Source: Mesostigma viride
Lineage: Eukaryota; Streptophyta; Mesostigmatophyceae; Mesostigmatales; Mesostigmataceae
Assembly: GCA_009746045.1 (NCBI GenBank)
Contig: RPFO01000082.1
Coordinates: forward strand, 2,318,506 to 2,382,505
Direction of reading: 5' to 3'
DNA: 64,000 nucleotides
The notes beneath the pieces were generated by a model. It saw nothing but the letters and a program-made list of their open reading frames with translations, was not told the DNA's origin and did not search any database. A program made the translations under genes and the position numbers. Below are positions 20,736 through 31,878 of the stretch, piece by piece; the stretch's first letter is position 1; each line of letters begins with the position of its first letter.

Positions 20736-22473
20736 CCCGTGTTTTTTTACAACGCGATGTATCGCGTTGTAGGGTTAGAACGCGATGTATCGCGTTGTAA
20801 TCTGACACGTGGCAGGCACAGTAGATACGAGATTTTCGGTCTGAAACTCGGTGGACGGCCTCCTTACATCCCGTACAACTCAAGAAAAAATCCTGGTATT
20901 TTTTGGATTTTTTTTGTGACAGCTGCAAACAAATATGTACCACTGAAATCAGGCATTTTCGCGGGACGAAGGTGAAGACGACGGCGATGGCGGCAGGTAG
21001 ATCTCGCCAGTTTTCGCGCGAATTTCAGTGGCTGTTGGGTGGCACGACCATGATGATGCGTTCAAAGGTTGATAATGAAGTTTCTACGAGTTTGTTGAGG
21101 TACTGGGGCAAAGGAAACGTAGATTTTTCCAGTTTCTCACCCAACTTTCATGCGGAACCCCTGGAAACCGGCATACATATTATTACGCCAAGACTCGGGT
21201 CTGCTGCGGCACCATGCTTGGTATTTCCATGGTGTTTCGACTTCTTAACACATGTTTATTCATTCCGAACGCCCGGACTCTCGGCTAAACCGAGATTTGT
21301 GCAGACTTTTATTGGGTAGCTCCGGGCATGATGGTGCCTGCAAATAGCGTAAGGCGTGACCGTGGCTATTGCTACGGTATGCTGTATTTCCCTGGAAATG
21401 GCCTCTGCCACCGGCTCAATAGTGCTTGCAGGCGTAAGTATATCGTGTTTCTACCTAGTTTCTGCCAGTTTTCCACTTATTTCTGCCGACCTCTGCCCAG
21501 CCTCTCTAAGACCGCCATCCTACTCGACGTTGCTTGCATGTCAGCCATAGCAGGCTGCAGTTGTGCAGTATTTAGGTGCTTTATACGTCGTCAAGCCGTG
21601 CATATATCGTGAGGATTGGATATTGATGGTTTATACTGCGTTGATTGTGCAAGAAGATAAGCTAGGTGCCCATAATCATGGTGTATAATCATGCGTTGTT
21701 AGCATCTTGCCACCATTTGCTAGCATGCATTCCAGCGTCATCTTTGCCTGCATGTAAGCTCATGGATCACTCAACCTATCCAAGCCTTGCATTACACATG
21801 CCGCTTTCTTTCAGTATTGCACACGTTATGGAATGAAAACCCAGTGCCTCCCTTCCCACGAGGCATGTGCTCAACACGTTGTGAGAGTGGATGATGCTTT
21901 GGCTATGGCTGCCTGATTCAGTCATATTATGTCATCCAGTCATGATGTTTGATGCATGTTTGATGCTGTATAACTTATACAACACCTGTTATCAACGTTT
22001 TGACCCTCCTAGCTCATGATATCCCCGTTTATGGGGCTCGTGTCGTTGGGTCATGTTGTGAAGGGCTCTCATTTTTCCCACTGCGTTGTACTGCGTTGTA
22101 ATTGTAATGCTAATAAAAAATAGCTCCAGTGGCCCAATGGGCCTGAGTTTTGTTTCACAGAGCCTGCATATGTTGCCCATAGCTCGTGCAAGAAGCCAGA
22201 TTTTTTTCATGAACCATTTGTGAATAAGCACATGACTTGTGACCTAGGGTCAACAAATCGCGGTCATGGCCAGACCCCCCTGTATTCAAACCAGTGTATC
22301 TCTCTAATGAATTAGCATATTGTAGGTCTGAGTAGCTCAAAAAATCCTTTGATTTATGGGCTTTCAGGAAAGTATACACATGACTATGAAAAAAAATTTT
22401 CCCTAGATGTTATGACGTGTTCTATAAATAGCTTACAACGCAGTATATCGCGTTCTAAAAAAAAAAACACGGG
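20736..22473. mobile_element. non-autonomous piggyBac-type element
   Basis: Bounded by TTAA at 20732-20735 and 22474-22477. Ends are inverted repeats CCCGTGTTTTTTTACAACGC on the left and (reverse complement) CCCGTG, an 11-T run, then AGAACGCGATATACTGCG on the right, about 40 bp in all. Subterminal AACGCGAT.ATCGCGTT palindromes occur twice at the left. TTAA duplication plus CCC/GGG termini are the piggyBac hallmark. 1,738 bp with no transposase; internal frames (for example 20903-21319) are unrecognised. Its terminal repeat differs from that of the autonomous-type element at 58542-61874. Confidence 0.85.
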
Positions 22474-23960
22474 TTAAACAGCCAGCTGGCCTTCCACACC
22501 TCATTAAAAAAACATCATTTCAGCTTTATTAGGAGTTATGAATCAGACAACCAGCGCAGGCTAGAAATCTTAGGAGTTATGCACAGCCTGGTTCTAAAAG
22601 CTACACTCAGGTTGTCGATGGATAACGAACACGCGATGTACCAAACCAGCAAAAGCCATAATGCTGATGAGAAAATGATGTGCCGCTTTCGCAGCTACAC
22701 CGCAAGAAGTTGCTCTCCTAGCTTGACGGTACCAAGTGGGTCAAAAGAGACCACTACACTCAATGTCATCGCTTGGGTCCATTCACACTGTCTGAAGACA
22801 AACCATGTACAAAATGCGATGCTCCCAACATCCGCACTCTGGGTTTGACCTCGCAATGCTGTGAAGTCTCCAAATTATGCCCACCATGCCTTTCACTTCT
22901 GCTTCATCAGCCGCTGATTCTCCCTGCATGTCCAACAGGATGATCCCCACCAATCAATCACACACAACAAAGACCCGGAACAATCAGTCAGTCATCAATA
23001 CTTGGACAAACCCCACGCACGTTTGGATAAAATATAGAATGCACACACCAAACCTCAAGTATGGGGACACCTGCCACGAATTTTTAGTAAACAGGACAAA
23101 TAGGACAACACTGGGTAACCAACTCATCTGTTGTACCCCGCAGGTAAGCACGCGGACGCGCAAAACTTTGATTCAAGTTAATATCGTCAAGCAGCGAAAA
23201 TCCTTTGGGTGCTCAAACCAATCATGGAACTAGATGCAAAGCTCGCCATCCAGCAACAACAACCGCAGAGAATGCCCTCGCCCCTCTTCACTTCCCCTCC
23301 CCTTCCCATCTCTCCCTCTCACCTCCCTCAACCCTTACTCCCCCCCCCCGCCTTCTGGTGCCCTTCTCCCCTTGCCCAATGCCTGACCGCCTCCACTACC
23401 CCACTTAGCCGCAAGCCAGCACAGTAAGGTGCTACTGAGGGCAGCAACTTGACATGTGCAATACACTACACTGCTAGCATTGTTCACTTGACACAGTATT
23501 GTGGCAAAGCCTGTGGCAGTGTTGTGGCAAAGCCTGGCAGATGGGACCGCGACCTACTACTTGCAAGCAGATTCACATCCTTTAGGACCCTTTCCAGCAC
23601 AGATTCACAACACATGCCCATCTTCCACAGCACAAACATGGAATCGAGCCATCTGCGCAGCCCCCCTTGCCTCACAAATCCATACTTTCTCTACACTAAC
23701 CAGAAGGTTTTATGCTTCTCCCCTAACCCAGTGATACATTCAACCACGTGACAAGCGAGCTTGCCTTAGGCAGGTATGATACTAAAAGCCAGTGGCTCAG
23801 CGGCGGCCACCTGCTTCCCTACAACTAACTGCCCATAGCACACACACACCTCCAATCATACTTAAGCACACACAAAGAATTATTGTCACACCGTATAGAC
23901 CCATCCACTCTTCTAAAAAAGCATAATATCGATCCTCACTGACAAACCAGCAGGAGTCCT
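22474..23960. other. no supported gene
   Basis: Only short unrecognised frames. 23270-23360 is C/T-rich. The dispersed motif AACCAGCGCAGGCTAGAAAT is at about 22545. Confidence 0.4.
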
Positions 23961-24001
23961 TGTTGTGCTTCTACCAAACGCACCAGCATGTGTCCTTCCG
24001 T

Positions 24002-24349
24002 TTAGAGATAACGCACCAGCAGGCGTCCTTCCCTATTTCTACCGAGAGCCCCCGTACCTGACCTCCTATTTGTAGCACACGCACCAGCAGATGACTTGTA
24101 TTTATGGCACACGCACCAGTAGGCGTCCTTCTTCTCCCTTGCCAGCAGCTCCTCGAACGATATCTCCTCCTCGTCGTCGGGGTCCGCGCGCTCCACCAGC
24201 TGGCCGGTGGAGGGCACAAGCGTGAAGTGCCGCTGGCCGTAGGCAACCATCTTCTGGTACGCACGCGACGACCGCAGCTGCTCCTGCATGCGGTTGTACA
24301 GGCACGTGTCCTCCTCCAGCTTCTTCTGCTCATTCTCCAGGCCATATAT
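24002..24349 (-). CDS. terminal exon of the three-exon gene
   Basis: Acceptor GCGCGCGCCAG just above 24349, then a frame opening IYGLENEQKKLEEDTCLYNR that is helical and charged, followed by the acidic DPDDEEEISFEELLAREKKD and ending in TAA. The start phase (0) agrees with the end phase of the exon at 25049-25120. Near the end, imperfect repeats of GCACCAGCAGGCGTCCTTC (23975-24130 on the plus strand) have expanded the last residues. The family is not recognised. A coiled-coil interaction role is only inferred from composition. The intron 24350-25048 contains G-rich DNA at 24367-24520. Confidence 0.6.
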   Translation of the reverse strand: MYGLENEQKKLEEDTCLYNRMQEQLRSSRAYQKMVAYGQRHFTLVPSTGQLVERADPDDEEEISFEELLAREKKDAYWCVCHKYKSSAGACATNRRSGTGALGRNREGRLLVRYL

Positions 24350-25048
24350 CTGGCGCGCGCCACGCAAGGGCGGGTTGGGGGGGCGGAAGGGGGTGGCGGG
24401 GAGAAGGGGGATGGGGTCGGGGTGGGGTGGGGTCGGGGTTGGGGTCAGTGGTGGGGAGGGAAGGGGGTGGGGTGGGCGTAGTGGGTGTAAGGGATGGGTG
24501 GTGTTGAGGGTTGGTTAGGGGCTTTGCAAATCAGGAGATAACGTTGCTAGGACAGCTTCCCCCATACCTGGGCAGTTCAAGAAGAAGCTGGTGGGCCCAG
24601 AGGCATCCTACCACCAGGCGCTCAAAAGGAGACAAACCACTTGTTAGGCAAGCCCCTGTCCCTTTGTAATGTCACAGCCATCACTAGCCCGGTTGGGAAG
24701 AAACATGGGGCGTGAGCTGGCAAGGGCAACGCCACATGAGTGCGCGGCATGGAGCCGCAAACAGGCAACTAGCGGGACAGGGGGCCTGTCATAACACGTG
24801 CACCTATGCCGATAACATGCAGCCGGCCTAACGACACTAGTGGTACCACAGGTAAGCCAAGTGCTACCACATGTGGGAAAGCCCAAGCCAAGACTAGTCT
24901 GTCGATCAATCCAGTCCCTTCGCTCCCTTTCCTTTCCCCACTGAACTTGTCTCATCCCTTCCCGCCCCCCCACTCCCATCCCCCCCAGCCCCCACTTCCC
25001 CGCCCTGCCCTACCCCGCGCTGCCCTTCCCCTCCCTTCACTGCCATAC

Positions 25049-25120
25049 CTGGCCGTACAGGCGGTCAAACGAGGACTTGTCTGCCTTTGCCAGCAGGGAC
25101 TTTGCGATTGTGAACTTGCG
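25049..25120 (-). CDS. internal exon of the three-exon gene
   Basis: 24 codons, RKFTIAKSLLAKADKSSFDR then LYGQ, between a CCATCCAG acceptor and a GCCAG/GTATGG donor, both in phase 0. An alternative acceptor 16 bp upstream (GGTCCAG) would lengthen the exon but break phase with exon 1. The residues continue the lysine-rich helical style of the neighbouring exons. Confidence 0.6.
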
Positions 25121-25387
25121 CTGGATGGCATCCGACCTGGACCATAGAGTGGCAACGTGCGGGGCGGTGGGCCAACCACAGGCAGGGACACACCAGATTG
25201 CGCAGCGGGGCGCCAAGCAAGCAACAAAGTCCATCACAACGGCCAAGAACGTGGTATGAGCTCGAGTGTTACAAAAGGCAGTGCTGACAAACCTGGGGCC
25301 ACGACTTGTACACGAGAGGTAGGCAAACTTGTGTGCAAACAGTCGGCTTGTGTGCAAACAGTCGGCAAAACTTAAATGAGCAGGGTA

Positions 25388-25675
25388 CACACCCAGGCCC
25401 ACGTTTAAGATTCCCAGGTGTAAGATCTTGAGACCCTGGATTTTCGAATTTCAGGATTAAGATCGCATGGCTGGTTTGGGGCAAACAGATCTTAAAGTAG
25501 GCACAAAAGGCTGGCAAGTGGTACACGATAGAGAAAACCTACTCAGGTTTACCGCCTCAGGTTTAAGATCCTACAGGTTTCAAATTTAATATTGTCAGCC
25601 CTGGATTCGATTTCAGGTTTAAGATAGCAGCCCTGGGTCGGCCGGACCCCATTCTTAAACGTGGGCCTGGGGGTG
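25388..25675 (-). mobile_element. 288-bp MITE, copy 2, intronic
   Basis: 23-bp terminal inverted repeats (CACACCCAGGCCCACGTT... and, reversed, CACCCCCAGGCCCACGTT...; one mismatch), flanked by TA on both sides. Seven TTTAAGAT/ATCTTAAA motifs lie inside, mostly near the ends. It shares its interior with the copies at 5445 and 26531. It sits inside the 2.15-kb intron of the minus-strand gene. A TA duplication suggests a Tc1/mariner-type or similar transposase. Confidence 0.8.
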
Positions 25676-26530
25676 TACAGCATCGGTAACAACATTTGTC
25701 GCTTATGACTAATGACTGCCATGTAACAGCATGCACTAGTATGTTTACTAGTCTAGCGATTGGATAGGACCAGTGATGGAAGCTATCTATTAATAACGAT
25801 GCTTATATGGCATCCAAGACAGGTGGCGGGCAGGAGGTGGCCCATGGCAGGCGGTGCTAGTGCCATAACGTTAATGATTCCAATGGCCACAACGAAAAGC
25901 TGCTGGCACTAATCCTGCCAGTCCCAAAATCATTGAGTGTCCACATCAGATATAAGCGATGGCGGACATCGATAGAATATGACATAAAGAACCGCAGAAG
26001 CCATAGAACCATGCCAGGCGACCGGTCTGCGAAATAGGCATGCACATGCTTACTTTTGCTGCAGTGCTGCCTTGGTCTCCACCAAGCAGGTGGTGAAGCG
26101 GCCAACCTGCACACATCACGCAATCAAGGACACCATCAGGCAGGGATGTCACCAAACAGGTTGCCGCAGACCGATGCACAATGCGGTGAGACCACAGATG
26201 AGCACGCGCACAGATCGCCCACGTGGTCCCACGGGGGTGGCAAAACACACAGCCTGCGCCACCATGGGGGTGAATGTGCGTCAACACCGATCCATAATAA
26301 TCTGTATCTACCTTCACTTATCCTTGTCTACGCATAACGAGTATCATCTATCCATACCCACATATTCCCATAGCTATCTAGTCCCATATATGTACAGCTA
26401 TCAACAATCCCCATTTTGGATAAAATATATATGTCGAGATCAACATCCCATCATCTGGCTGATAGTGGAAGCCGCCGGTTATTACCCAAACGGAGCATGC
26501 TACCACATCGCGGCCCGCCTACGGCTACAC

Positions 26531-26790
26531 CGCCTGCGTGAGGTTTGAGAAAGGAGCCCGACCAATCCAGGTCTGCCATCTTAAAGTAGAAGACGAATCC
26601 AGGGCTGAGAATCTCAAACATCAGCACAATTTCTACGGTACATACACCCCACCTCGAGTACCACTGACCGCTACTTAGCAACATCTTGTGCCTACAGTCT
26701 TATCGCCCCAAACCAGCCCTGCAACCTTAATCCCCATTTTCCAAAATCCAGGGTCTCAAGATCTTAAACCTGATAATCCTCACGCAGGTG
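26531..26790 (+). mobile_element. MITE-like element, copy 3, intronic
   Basis: Carries GTACCACTGACCGCTACTTA, AACCAGCCCTGCAACCTTA and CCAGGGTCTCAAGATCTTAA. Its ends show the short inverted repeat CCTGCGTGAGG, which differs from copy 2, so either the true ends lie elsewhere or the termini have been replaced. Confidence 0.6.
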
Positions 26791-27004
26791 GTGCTTTGGG
26801 CAAGCGAGCCCCTACCACGTGAACCCTGGCACATGCCCCCCCACAACGATCACCATGCCGACAAGGGTGAGCTGCCAAAAAGAGCAGCCAACAAACCCGC
26901 GTGCCCACACATGGCCTACCCAGCGCACGCCCGTGGCAGCACCGCGCCCGCTAGCCAGCACAGCCCAAGTCAAACCACCACCGTTCAAGGCACTTCCCCA
27001 TTCC

Positions 27005-27208
27005 CAGGCTTATCCATGCCTACTACTGCCTAATCCACGCCTATTACGGCTTATCTATGCCTACTACTGCCTAACCCATGCCTAATACGGCTTATCCATG
27101 CCTACTACTGCCTAACCCATGCCTATTACGGCTTATCCAAGCCTACTACTGCCTAATCCATGCCTATTACGGCTCACCCATGCCTATTACGGCTTATCCA
27201 TGCATGTT
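27005..27208. repeat. 41-bp minisatellite
   Basis: About five imperfect units built on CTTATCCATGCCTACTACTG and CCTAACCCATGCCTATTACGG, in the intron just downstream of exon 1's donor. Confidence 0.9.
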
Positions 27209-27274
27209 CCTGGCATACATGGGGATGCACTGGTTGCCTCCTCGATACTGTGTGAACCTGTCTGATCCCCCCAC

Positions 27275-29424
27275 CTGAGCGAGCGTCAGGTTCCGCTCCA
27301 GGCTTGCGCGCACCACCTCCTCGTACTGCTCCCGGATCTTGCGCTGCAGGCTGCTGCCCAGCGATGCGAACGGAATCGCCCCTTCCTTGGCGAGAACCGG
27401 CTTGACCACACCCGGGCGCACACTACCACCACCAGCAGGGGCTACCCCTACCGAGTGCTGTTGCGCTGGGGGGGGTTGAACTGCAGGCGGGTTTGCAGCT
27501 CCCGTCGGCTTTTCCCCTGATTCCGGCATCTGCGTTGATGCTGCCACACGGCTAGAGGGCACACTGCCACCGGATGAAGTCTCCTTGCCGCTATCACCCT
27601 CCACATCCCCGCCCCCGCCCCGCCGCCCCCGCCCTCATCACTCGCGGCTTTAGTCTTGGCTTTCTTCTTGTCGCGGCGCTTCTTGTGCTTGCTCTTCTTG
27701 CCCCCGTCACCAGCGCCCCCCCCACCGCACCCACCCCCACTGAGCCCGGCCCCCCACGGCTCGTCCCACACATCCAGGCTACCCAGCACGTCCTCTGGTC
27801 GCATATCCGCCAGCTGGGCCGATAGGTCTGGCAGCATCGACAGGCCCAGACCATTCGCACCCCCCGTGCCCGACGCCAGCGACAAGTGCGAGGCATTGCC
27901 CGCAGCTGCCCCGCCCCCTTGCGGCTGCGGCGAGAGAGGCGGCTGCGTGCGCACCCCGTTCTTCATGTGGATGGGACCCTGCGAGCTGTCGGCCAGAGAC
28001 GCGGCGATGGCGACCTCGAGACAATTCTCCTTGGTCTCGTCCGTCTTGCCGTCGGTGCCGAACGAGAGAAGCGCGATCGCCGCCGCCAGCTTGGGGTGCG
28101 CGTGCGCGTGCGCATGCAGCTGCTGGTGCAGCAGCTGCTGCTGCAACTGCTGCTGCTGCTGAGGGGCCAGCGGGGGAGCGGGCGAGGGGGCCGATGCCCC
28201 CCGGGAGGGTACCGGAGGGGCGGGCTGGGCTTGCTGCTGAGGTGGCGGGGGTGGGGGGACGAAAGAGGGGGATGGCGTTGCGTGCTGCTGTGGGGATGGC
28301 TGCGACGCGTGCGGCAAGGGTGCTTGCTGCCCTTGGTAGTGGGGCTGGCTAGCCCCAGGGGCCGCCGCGGCAGGGTGCGGCAGGGTGGGGGAGGGGGCCC
28401 CATGGGAGGGGCACATGTGGGAAGGATGGCCGGGGTCCCCGGTGGACGCGCCGACACATGCGTCCGGGGCAGGCTGCTTGTTGATGCTCGCTTCCAACGA
28501 GGAGAGGACTTTATTGACCGCCGCGGTGGCACATGCACGGGAGTCCCCGCCCCCCCCTGGCACCTCTTGGCACTGGCAGCGGGGAGTGGCCCCTGGGCAG
28601 GTGACCGGCGGCACCACAGACGACCCCTTTGGCGCCGTGCCTTGGGCAATGGGCGCGGACTCCATGGTGATGGTGGCGATCTCCCAGACCTTGGAGGCGT
28701 CGTCCATGTTCGGGTGGCCATTGGACCTCCTCGACCAATCGCGGTCCGCCGATTCGGGAGCCGCTTGCCCATTCAAGTATAGCTTCCGTTCGACCATGCC
28801 TCTGTCTGCAGATGACCCGCGCTCCGATGTTGGAGCGGGCTGAAAGTCCGAGAAGTTGACGCTCGGCGCCAAGGGGTTGCTGTCCGTCCGTTTGTTCAGC
28901 CACCCCCCTCTAAGCTTACTGGCAGTTTGTTTGCCTCCCGACACAGGGGCGCTTTTCAGTTGGGATTCTGCTGACCCGGCGTTTGAGGGCGTCGTAACGC
29001 CTGCGAGTCCCAAAAGCTCCTCTGCGGTTATGGATGGCACGGTTTGGTCTGATGTCGACGAGCTTAACGTAAACGTGCGGGACCCGTCAAAAAGAGTCTG
29101 CACGTCGTGTGCTCCCCGGTCAAGCCCTTGGTCATTGTCACCGTGTTGACGACGCGTGACAGTGAGGCTGATCTTGACGCGCGTGGATTTATTAGGACCG
29201 GCCTCTCCTGTTGCGGAGAGTGTGACTGTGGGGTGGCCATCGCCTTTCCCCAGTGCTTGTAACACGTGCTGCTGTTGCGAAACGCATTCTTGGAGTTGAC
29301 CCTGGTCATCCTCCGGGTCATCATCGTAGTCATCCCATCCAAAAAGCAACTTATGTGCGACATAAGCTAGAAGCGGTCCCACAAACAGCAGGAGGACCGC
29401 GAAGGAAATAGCTACTGAAAGCAT
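27275..29424 (-). CDS. membrane-anchored low-complexity protein, first exon
   Basis: ATG at 29424. Residues 4-27 are a single hydrophobic segment (SVAISFAVLLLFVGPLLAYV), an N-terminal signal anchor, followed by acidic DDYDDDPEDD. The middle is Ser/Thr-rich; residues about 330-450 are Pro/Gln-rich with PPPPPP, QQQQQ and HAHAHAH. Then come a Gly-rich patch and a basic KKSKHKKRRDKKKAKTK. After a Gly/Asp stretch at about 27605-27640 the frame must shift by one base to continue as EGDSGKETSS...SLQRKIREQYEEVVRASLER up to the CTCGCTCAG/GTGGGG donor at 27275. The shift lies in a run of G-rich triplets, so a sequencing indel is as likely as a real lesion. The family is not recognised. The gene faces away from the GT29 gene at 30073, 648 bp apart. 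Confidence 0.6.
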
Positions 29425-30072
29425 TGCAGGACGAATTCCTATCGATCAGAGTACCTGCATTCTAAGAAACTGATACATGTTCTCTGTCGCATACGCTTTT
29501 CTTATCCCATGGCAACTTTTTCAGATTCACATTGCCCTAAAGCTGCTCCGTCTCGAGCACATCGGAGCTACCATTTCCCGGCCTAGCCTTTCTGCTCGAC
29601 TTTCCCCTCATGCCTTGCAGTAAGCACCGTCCTTTCGTTTCTCGGACGCTCTTCTGGCTGGCCTGCGAGATCCTCTCGATCATGCTGCAGGAGACGGAAC
29701 ACAGTGTGCACAGGGAGCCATAGCTAGTTTACCACTCTTCGGTTGGCCGTTGCTACTATTTCACCTATTATAAATACGGCTTTGAGTACGGTCAAATACG
29801 ATCATTTAACGTCAGCAGTCGAAACGAAAAGAGTTCCCAACAGGTTCCCAACACCCATTCAACACGTGACGCCGTGGACGGAATGGTGACTAAACGCGAG
29901 AGCAATACGAACTGGGGCTTCGCTTCCCAAAAAATTGATTGGCAATCCCAGAAATGGATGTGGAATGGCAATGCGGATGCTGAAAATGGCTCCTTTACGC
30001 GCACGTTAATGGGAGCACGGCTACTTCTCTATCCAGCCCTTGCGAGGCACGGATGGATAACAGAATAACGTA
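29425..30072. promoter_or_regulatory. shared divergent promoter region
   Basis: 648 bp between two divergently transcribed start codons, with no repeats or open frames of note. A TATAAATA sequence lies at about 29768 in plus orientation, some 300 bp before the GT29 start codon. That this region drives both genes is inference from layout. Confidence 0.45.
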
Positions 30073-31878
30073 ATGCCGGACCGTCGAAATAACCTGTTGT
30101 TCGTGGCGCTGGTACTTTTTCTTTTTGTGGTCGTTTATTTATTCTCGCCCCCAGCAGAGCACGGGGCGCAAGATCAGCAGCACCAGACTTACCCGGTCGC
30201 TGCTCTACGGGATGTGTCGGGTATAACACCGGGGGATGCTCCTGTCAGCGTTACATTTCGACCGGATGACGCTTTCCCAGCGTCCGCAGTATTTGGCGTC
30301 GACTTTGTGTCCGCCAATATCGACAGCGCATCTGCACAGGTCCCGTCAATATTCGAAGGCACTTCTGGCGACCCTAAAACAGGGCTCGGAACCGTGAGCT
30401 TTATATATTCTAATGATCGATCAATACACAATGACGTCGTAAAGCCAATTGGTGCGGTGACACTCTCCGGCGATGCTCAGGCTGGCGTGGAGATGCGCAG
30501 TCACAGCCACACATTTCCCGACGAACCAGCGCGAGCGGCAGGCACTCTTCATGTCCAAAGCGCCCAGCACGAACAACATGGGCATCAGCACGCTCATGCG
30601 TCCGCAGGGAGTCCCAGCGGCCTGGCTAACGAGGCAGCCGTCAAGCTCGCGAGCATCACGAGCCACCTGCACCGCAACCGCGACGCGTCGGTAGCGGCCC
30701 CTGAGGTCATGCGGCATGCCCACACGTCCGCCACGCACATCGTCACCCCAAGCGTGCCAGATCGCTCCCATCCGGTTCACATCCCTCACGTGGTCAACGC
30801 GCATGCTGCAAACCCTCATGCTGTCGTCTCTCACTCATCACCACCTCATGTAACAACGGCTCACGACCCAGCGGTACACCCAGCATCCTCCTCACATGCA
30901 GCCGAGGCGTCCCATCTGCCCCATGCCGTCGGCACATCCCATGCTGCCAGCACGCCCCATCCTAGTACCCGCACACCCCATGCCACCAGTTCGCCCAACC
31001 CTAGCATCCGTGACATCCCCAAGGACTGCAAGGCCCTGCTCGGCCCCGGCCTCCACTTCACGCTCAAGGGCATGCCCGAGAGTGTGCTCCCCCACCGCCC
31101 GTTTGACATGTTCCAGAATAAGGACGACCGCGACGTCACCTACAAGTCTGGCTATGACTTCTCCTCGTGCGCGGTCGTTGGCAACGGCGGGACGCTCCTG
31201 AAGACCCGTTTCGGCCCCGCGATTGACTCCCACGGGGTAGTCTTCCGCCAGAACCAGGGACCCACGCACGGCTACGCGCCGCACACGGGCCAGAAGACAA
31301 CCTTCCGACTGCTCAATAAACTCTGGCTCGCAAAGTATTCGTCCCCCCGGAAGCCCAGCTGGCTGCCGCTCGAGCAGGGCGTGACACTTGTCGCATCGCG
31401 GGGCGACGCGGGGCTTATGCGGCGGTTACACGGGAAGTTCGCGGGAAGCCGCCAGGTGGCGGTCGTCACGATGAACGGCAAGGCGAGCGCTGCGGCGAGG
31501 CATCTGATGGAGCAGTTCAAGCACCGGCGGCACTGCGCGGGCAAGAACAACCGGTTTGATGGCGGGAACACGCCCTCCACAGGGCTGTTCAGCGTCACGG
31601 TGGCTCTAATCCTGTGCGATAGAGTGACCGTGTATGGGTTTGGCAAGGGGCGCGGGAACGGTCCCTACCAGTACTATACGCTGCATGGCACGGAGCGGCG
31701 TAAAGGGAACCCCGTGCATTCGTTCACGGCGGAGAAAGCGCTAGTGGAGGCGTTGGCGGAGTCGGACCATCTGTTGCTGTGTGATGACGGGTCGCCAAAG
31801 GACTGTGGGATGCAGCCACGGGCATCGCACCGCGGTGGCAACGGGGGGGGGCATGGGGAGGCGAGGGGAGGGCAATAG
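30073..31878 (+). CDS. GT29 family sialyltransferase-like protein
   Basis: 601 residues, no intron. Short basic N-terminus, one membrane span at residues 8-25 (LLFVALVLFLFVVVYLF): type II Golgi topology. Residues about 140-310 are a stem with some 35 histidines. The catalytic part has the family motifs: sialylmotif L at about 362-407 (SCAVVGNGGTLL, IDSHGVVFRQNQGPT), motif S at about 500-523 (PSTGLFSVTVALILCDRVTV), motif III QYYT at 533-536 and motif VS His549-x4-Glu554. Cys366 (L) and Cys515 (S), which form a disulfide in the family, are both present. Known GT29 enzymes move sialic acid or related sugars (Kdo in plants is suggested) from CMP donors to galactose-type acceptors; the acceptor here cannot be told. 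All key residues are present, so it is probably active. Confidence 0.9.
   Translation: MPDRRNNLLFVALVLFLFVVVYLFSPPAEHGAQDQQHQTYPVAALRDVSGITPGDAPVSVTFRPDDAFPASAVFGVDFVSANIDSASAQVPSIFEGTSGDPKTGLGTVSFIYSNDRSIHNDVVKPIGAVTLSGDAQAGVEMRSHSHTFPDEPARAAGTLHVQSAQHEQHGHQHAHASAGSPSGLANEAAVKLASITSHLHRNRDASVAAPEVMRHAHTSATHIVTPSVPDRSHPVHIPHVVNAHAANPHAVVSHSSPPHVTTAHDPAVHPASSSHAAEASHLPHAVGTSHAASTPHPSTRTPHATSSPNPSIRDIPKDCKALLGPGLHFTLKGMPESVLPHRPFDMFQNKDDRDVTYKSGYDFSSCAVVGNGGTLLKTRFGPAIDSHGVVFRQNQGPTHGYAPHTGQKTTFRLLNKLWLAKYSSPRKPSWLPLEQGVTLVASRGDAGLMRRLHGKFAGSRQVAVVTMNGKASAAARHLMEQFKHRRHCAGKNNRFDGGNTPSTGLFSVTVALILCDRVTVYGFGKGRGNGPYQYYTLHGTERRKGNPVHSFTAEKALVEALAESDHLLLCDDGSPKDCGMQPRASHRGGNGGGHGEARGGQ

Noticed and set aside
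24367-24530. Telomere-like G-rich repeat
   Set aside because: Irregular GGGGTNGGGG runs without a constant unit; simple G-rich intron sequence.
27656-28782. Long plus-strand frames opposite the low-complexity gene
   Set aside because: Antisense shadows of a GC-rich exon; the minus strand has the start anchor, donor and phase-matched exons.
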